Below, piece after piece: positions 40,265 to 42,180 of a DNA stretch of 42,180 bases. Origin of the DNA: a virus; the IMG/VR virus record IMGVR_UViG_3300018036_001109, positions 1 to 42,180 of that record, one strand, 5' to 3'. Each line of letters begins with the position of its first letter. The stretch's first letter is position 1. Position numbers and translations under genes: made by a program. The notes beneath the pieces were generated by a model, which made no database searches, was not told where the DNA came from, and saw only the letters and a list, made by a program, of their open reading frames with translations.

Positions 40265-41746
40265 TTAGTTTTTCGACTGTTTTTTAAAGGTATCAGGTAC
40301 TGAATCAATATCATTATAGCCTGTAATGTCCATTGCTGTAGTTCTATCAGTTTTAACAGGAGTGTATTCATTAGGTATTACGTTTTCATGATGTTCCCAA
40401 GGCTCATGTTGTGGCAAGCGTTTGTGTAGAGACGCGGTAGCGGTAGCGGTAGCGCCAGGAACCACGTGAGTGGACAACGGAGTTGTCGGTAAAGCAATTG
40501 GACCGTTCATATGAATGTTTGATGCTGTTTCAACATGGTCTACTCCACTATTAACGTAACTGTATGCTCCGCTAGTAATGTGTGTGTTAATGCCTGCTAG
40601 AGTTTTAATACTTGCATCTGTTTCAAGTTGTATATCAGACTTGGCTAATAAATTAATGTTACGACCTGCTTGCATATTGATGTCTCTATCAGCAGTTAAG
40701 TTTACATCATTTTCACTATGAACACTTAGTGAATCTTTTGAATAGATATCAATTTTGCCATTAGCACTCATTTGAATCCAACTATTACCACTACCGTGAT
40801 TAATATAGATTAAATCTTCTGTATTATGTAATAGAATTTGATGTCCGGTTCTAGTGCGTATTCTTGTTAATTCATTATGCGGAATTGAAGGATCACCTCC
40901 TCTTTCGCCTAGTGCAGAATTTTTAAATTGTTTGTTATGTGTGCTTGCAGGTCCGATTCTAGTAAAATTTTCATCACCGTCATCCATTACAAAACTAGTA
41001 CCACCTAATCTACTATAAGGAATATTTGCTGTTGCACCTTTTGTTCCATACGGTGCTTTAGGCTTTCCTTTACGTTTATCATATGGACCTGGAGTACTAA
41101 TTCCTGTTACCATACTAGGAACATCGCGTCTTGCACTTGAAGATGTTAATCCTCTAGTACCGTCAGCGTTTAATCCTGCTCGTGCAAGCATAGACATCCA
41201 GTCATGATTAATTGGCTTCCTAAACTTTGTTGGGTCGGTACCTGTATTGTCTTGAATATTCTTTTTATTAATTTCGCCAGTAACTAGTTTACCAGTTATT
41301 GCTGAACCAAATGCTTCTGAGATAGTAGGCTGTCCACTATAATAACTAGTTGCAACTCCCCTGTCGGGAACTGTAAAATTTGTATAATTGTCAGGAACGC
41401 AAGCAATGTAATATCCCATATTGGGCTGGCCTTCGATAAAAATAACAATTACTCTTGAGCCGATATCAGGTGGAACTGCCCAAAAGCCATACGCTTGTTG
41501 AGTATATGCATAATCTTCATTTTTACTTAGACCAGTATAAGGTGTTTGTCCAAAGAAAGGACTAGAATACTTTACTTTAAATGTTTGTTCGTCTGCCGCA
41601 ATGTCGTTAGCACTGCCGGTTGCTTTTAGTAATTCAACTTCAAGGCCTCCCATGAAGTTAGGATCAAGGTGGCTAATTACCCTTGCAATATACGGGCCTG
41701 GATCTAGTTTACCTTTACTGCCTGCGGTACGCTTTGTTTCTGCCAT
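40265..41746 (-). CDS. 5: Baseplate hub/central spike protein gp5-like (no lysozyme domain)
   Basis: The 493-aa protein begins with an OB-fold domain: YIARVISHLDPNFMGGLEVE and GFWAVPPDIGSRVIVIFIEG with NMGYYIACVPD (residues 19-120), as in gp5/VgrG hub proteins. The C-terminal third has the repeated octad-like pattern NDVNLTADRDINMQAGRNIN, LLAKSDIQLETDAS, which forms the triple-stranded beta-helix needle. T4 gp5 has a lysozyme domain between these parts; here the middle (about 125-300) is loop-rich, with GGTSFVMDDGDENFTRIGPA, and shows no lysozyme catalytic pattern. A short alanine/threonine linker near residue 435 is encoded by a tandem hexamer. AAGGA precedes the ATG. It forms the cell-puncturing hub of the tail. 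Confidence 0.88.
   Translation of the reverse strand: MAETKRTAGSKGKLDPGPYIARVISHLDPNFMGGLEVELLKATGSANDIAADEQTFKVKYSSPFFGQTPYTGLSKNEDYAYTQQAYGFWAVPPDIGSRVIVIFIEGQPNMGYYIACVPDNYTNFTVPDRGVATSYYSGQPTISEAFGSAITGKLVTGEINKKNIQDNTGTDPTKFRKPINHDWMSMLARAGLNADGTRGLTSSSARRDVPSMVTGISTPGPYDKRKGKPKAPYGTKGATANIPYSRLGGTSFVMDDGDENFTRIGPASTHNKQFKNSALGERGGDPSIPHNELTRIRTRTGHQILLHNTEDLIYINHGSGNSWIQMSANGKIDIYSKDSLSVHSENDVNLTADRDINMQAGRNINLLAKSDIQLETDASIKTLAGINTHITSGAYSYVNSGVDHVETASNIHMNGPIALPTTPLSTHVVPGATATATASLHKRLPQHEPWEHHENVIPNEYTPVKTDRTTAMDITGYNDIDSVPDTFKKQSKN
40434..40454. repeat. Tandem hexanucleotide repeat (GCGGTA x3.5) within gp5
   Basis: Three full copies of GCGGTA at 40434-40451 plus GCG are in frame in gp5 and encode an alternating Ala-Thr linker between the beta-helix and the C-terminal tail. 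The GC-rich tract stands out in AT-rich surroundings, and its copy number could change by slippage without breaking the frame. Confidence 0.7.
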
Positions 41747-41755
41747 TTACAATCC

Positions 41756-42180
41756 TTATATGTCTGTGTTGCCGCTATTATTAAGACGTTTTCTTGCAAT
41801 TTCAGTTCCGCCTTCTGTTACTAATGATTCATACACATGAACTGGAAGACCAACTTTTTTAGTTGTTCTAATTTGACTTACATCTACTCCTGCGGTTACT
41901 AATGCTTCAGGACTTGCGTTCTTTAAATATTCGTCAATTAAATCTGCATCTACTACAATAAGACTCTTATCAAATTCTTTTGGTTTTTGTCCTTGAATTT
42001 TCTTTTCTTCATTTGTAATCTTAGTAGAAGTTTTGTCTGATTGATCAGTTTCTGCTTCAGGTCGTTGATTACTTCTACGTATAAGTTCAAGAACTTGTTT
42101 AAACTGTCCTCCAGCAAAAGTGTTCATTACTTTAATTACCTGATATAAGCCACTGAACTGGTTAACTGCGACTTGATCGC
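41756..42180 (-). CDS. Baseplate hub-associated protein, C-terminal part (runs off right edge)
   Basis: The frame contains an ATG at 42127, but it stays open to the window edge, and the upstream codons read DQVAVNQFSGLYQVIKV before NTFAGGQFKQVLELIRRSNQ. This continuous 'Y.V..V...F.GG.F.Q.L...R' pattern is typical of the C-terminal part of hub or LysM-type tail proteins next to gp5, so the internal ATG is not the start and the gene is partial. The remaining 100 residues are polar and charged (KTSTKITNEEKKIQGQKPKE) with a helical end. It lies nine bases ahead of gp5 and is co-transcribed with it. The exact hub protein cannot be named from this part. Confidence 0.75.
   Translation of the reverse strand, partial: DQVAVNQFSGLYQVIKVMNTFAGGQFKQVLELIRRSNQRPEAETDQSDKTSTKITNEEKKIQGQKPKEFDKSLIVVDADLIDEYLKNASPEALVTAGVDVSQIRTTKKVGLPVHVYESLVTEGGTEIARKRLNNSGNTDI

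Noticed and set aside
42127-42127. ATG as the true start of the right-edge gene
   Set aside because: The frame stays open upstream and the residues there form a continuous conserved-looking hub-protein motif, so the gene is cut by the window.
1-42180. CRISPR arrays, tRNA genes, insertion sequences, attachment sites
   Set aside because: None seen: no regularly spaced direct repeats, no cloverleaf with CCA-type end, no transposase or integrase.

Overview
The window looks like part of the genome of a T4-like marine myovirus. A right-hand block on the minus strand (about 14.1-42.2 kb) carries a baseplate hub OB-fold/beta-helix protein (gp5-like), gp25, gp6, a 4,962-residue structural protein, and a series of tail-fibre-type genes, in an order typical of T4-like viruses of cyanobacteria and SAR11. 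The DNA is strongly AT-rich, genes are packed with ATGA or TAATG overlaps, and late-promoter-like boxes (nATAAATA) stand before several structural genes. The host cannot be fixed from this window: no photosystem, tRNA, integrase or replication gene is present. SAR11-type or cyanobacterial hosts are both possible.

Layout, left to right. (1) 1-4618, minus strand: a translationally coupled operon, in transcription order EKT-motif glycosyltransferase-like protein, UDP-glucose/GDP-mannose dehydrogenase, SGNH hydrolase, DGD-motif glycosyltransferase-like protein, radical SAM protein, and a gene that leaves the left edge. (2) 4641-8502, plus strand: an oppositely oriented five-gene operon behind a perfect TATAAATA box, with a compact DegT-type PLP protein, SGNH protein, glycine/inosamine-type amidinotransferase, Fe(II)/2OG oxygenase-like protein and a second EKT-motif glycosyltransferase-like protein. 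(3) 8468-14049, minus strand: hypothetical protein, two GT-A (DTD) glycosyltransferases, a 2OG oxygenase, an unknown beta-rich protein, a second DGD glycosyltransferase, a small membrane protein and a second radical SAM protein. (4) 14067-14098: a strong intrinsic terminator closing the structural operon. (5) 14145-21390: an EF-loop-containing virion protein, three tail-fibre paralogues sharing an N-terminal anchor module, and a small structural protein. (6) 21412-42180: the giant protein, gp6, gp25, gp5 and the C-terminal part of another hub protein running off the right edge.

The most interesting part is the sugar/small-molecule tailoring region (1-14 kb) placed directly downstream of the tail-fibre genes. 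Most of its enzyme classes occur twice (radical SAM, SGNH, EKT-GT, DGD-GT, DTD-GT, 2OG oxygenase), and it joins a DegT aminotransferase fold to a GATM/StrB-type amidinotransferase, the same two-step logic used to place guanidino groups on aminocyclitols. A phage-encoded pathway that makes and attaches an unusual, possibly guanidinylated, glycan to tail fibres or to the host surface is a reasonable hypothesis, but it is inference. The second highlight is the giant protein, which contains seven FG-GAP-like repeats (a probable seven-bladed propeller) split by a long insertion, plus several carbohydrate-binding-like modules.

No stretch above 100 bases lacks a gene; the longest gap (14050-14144) holds a promoter-like box, the terminator and two weaker hairpins.
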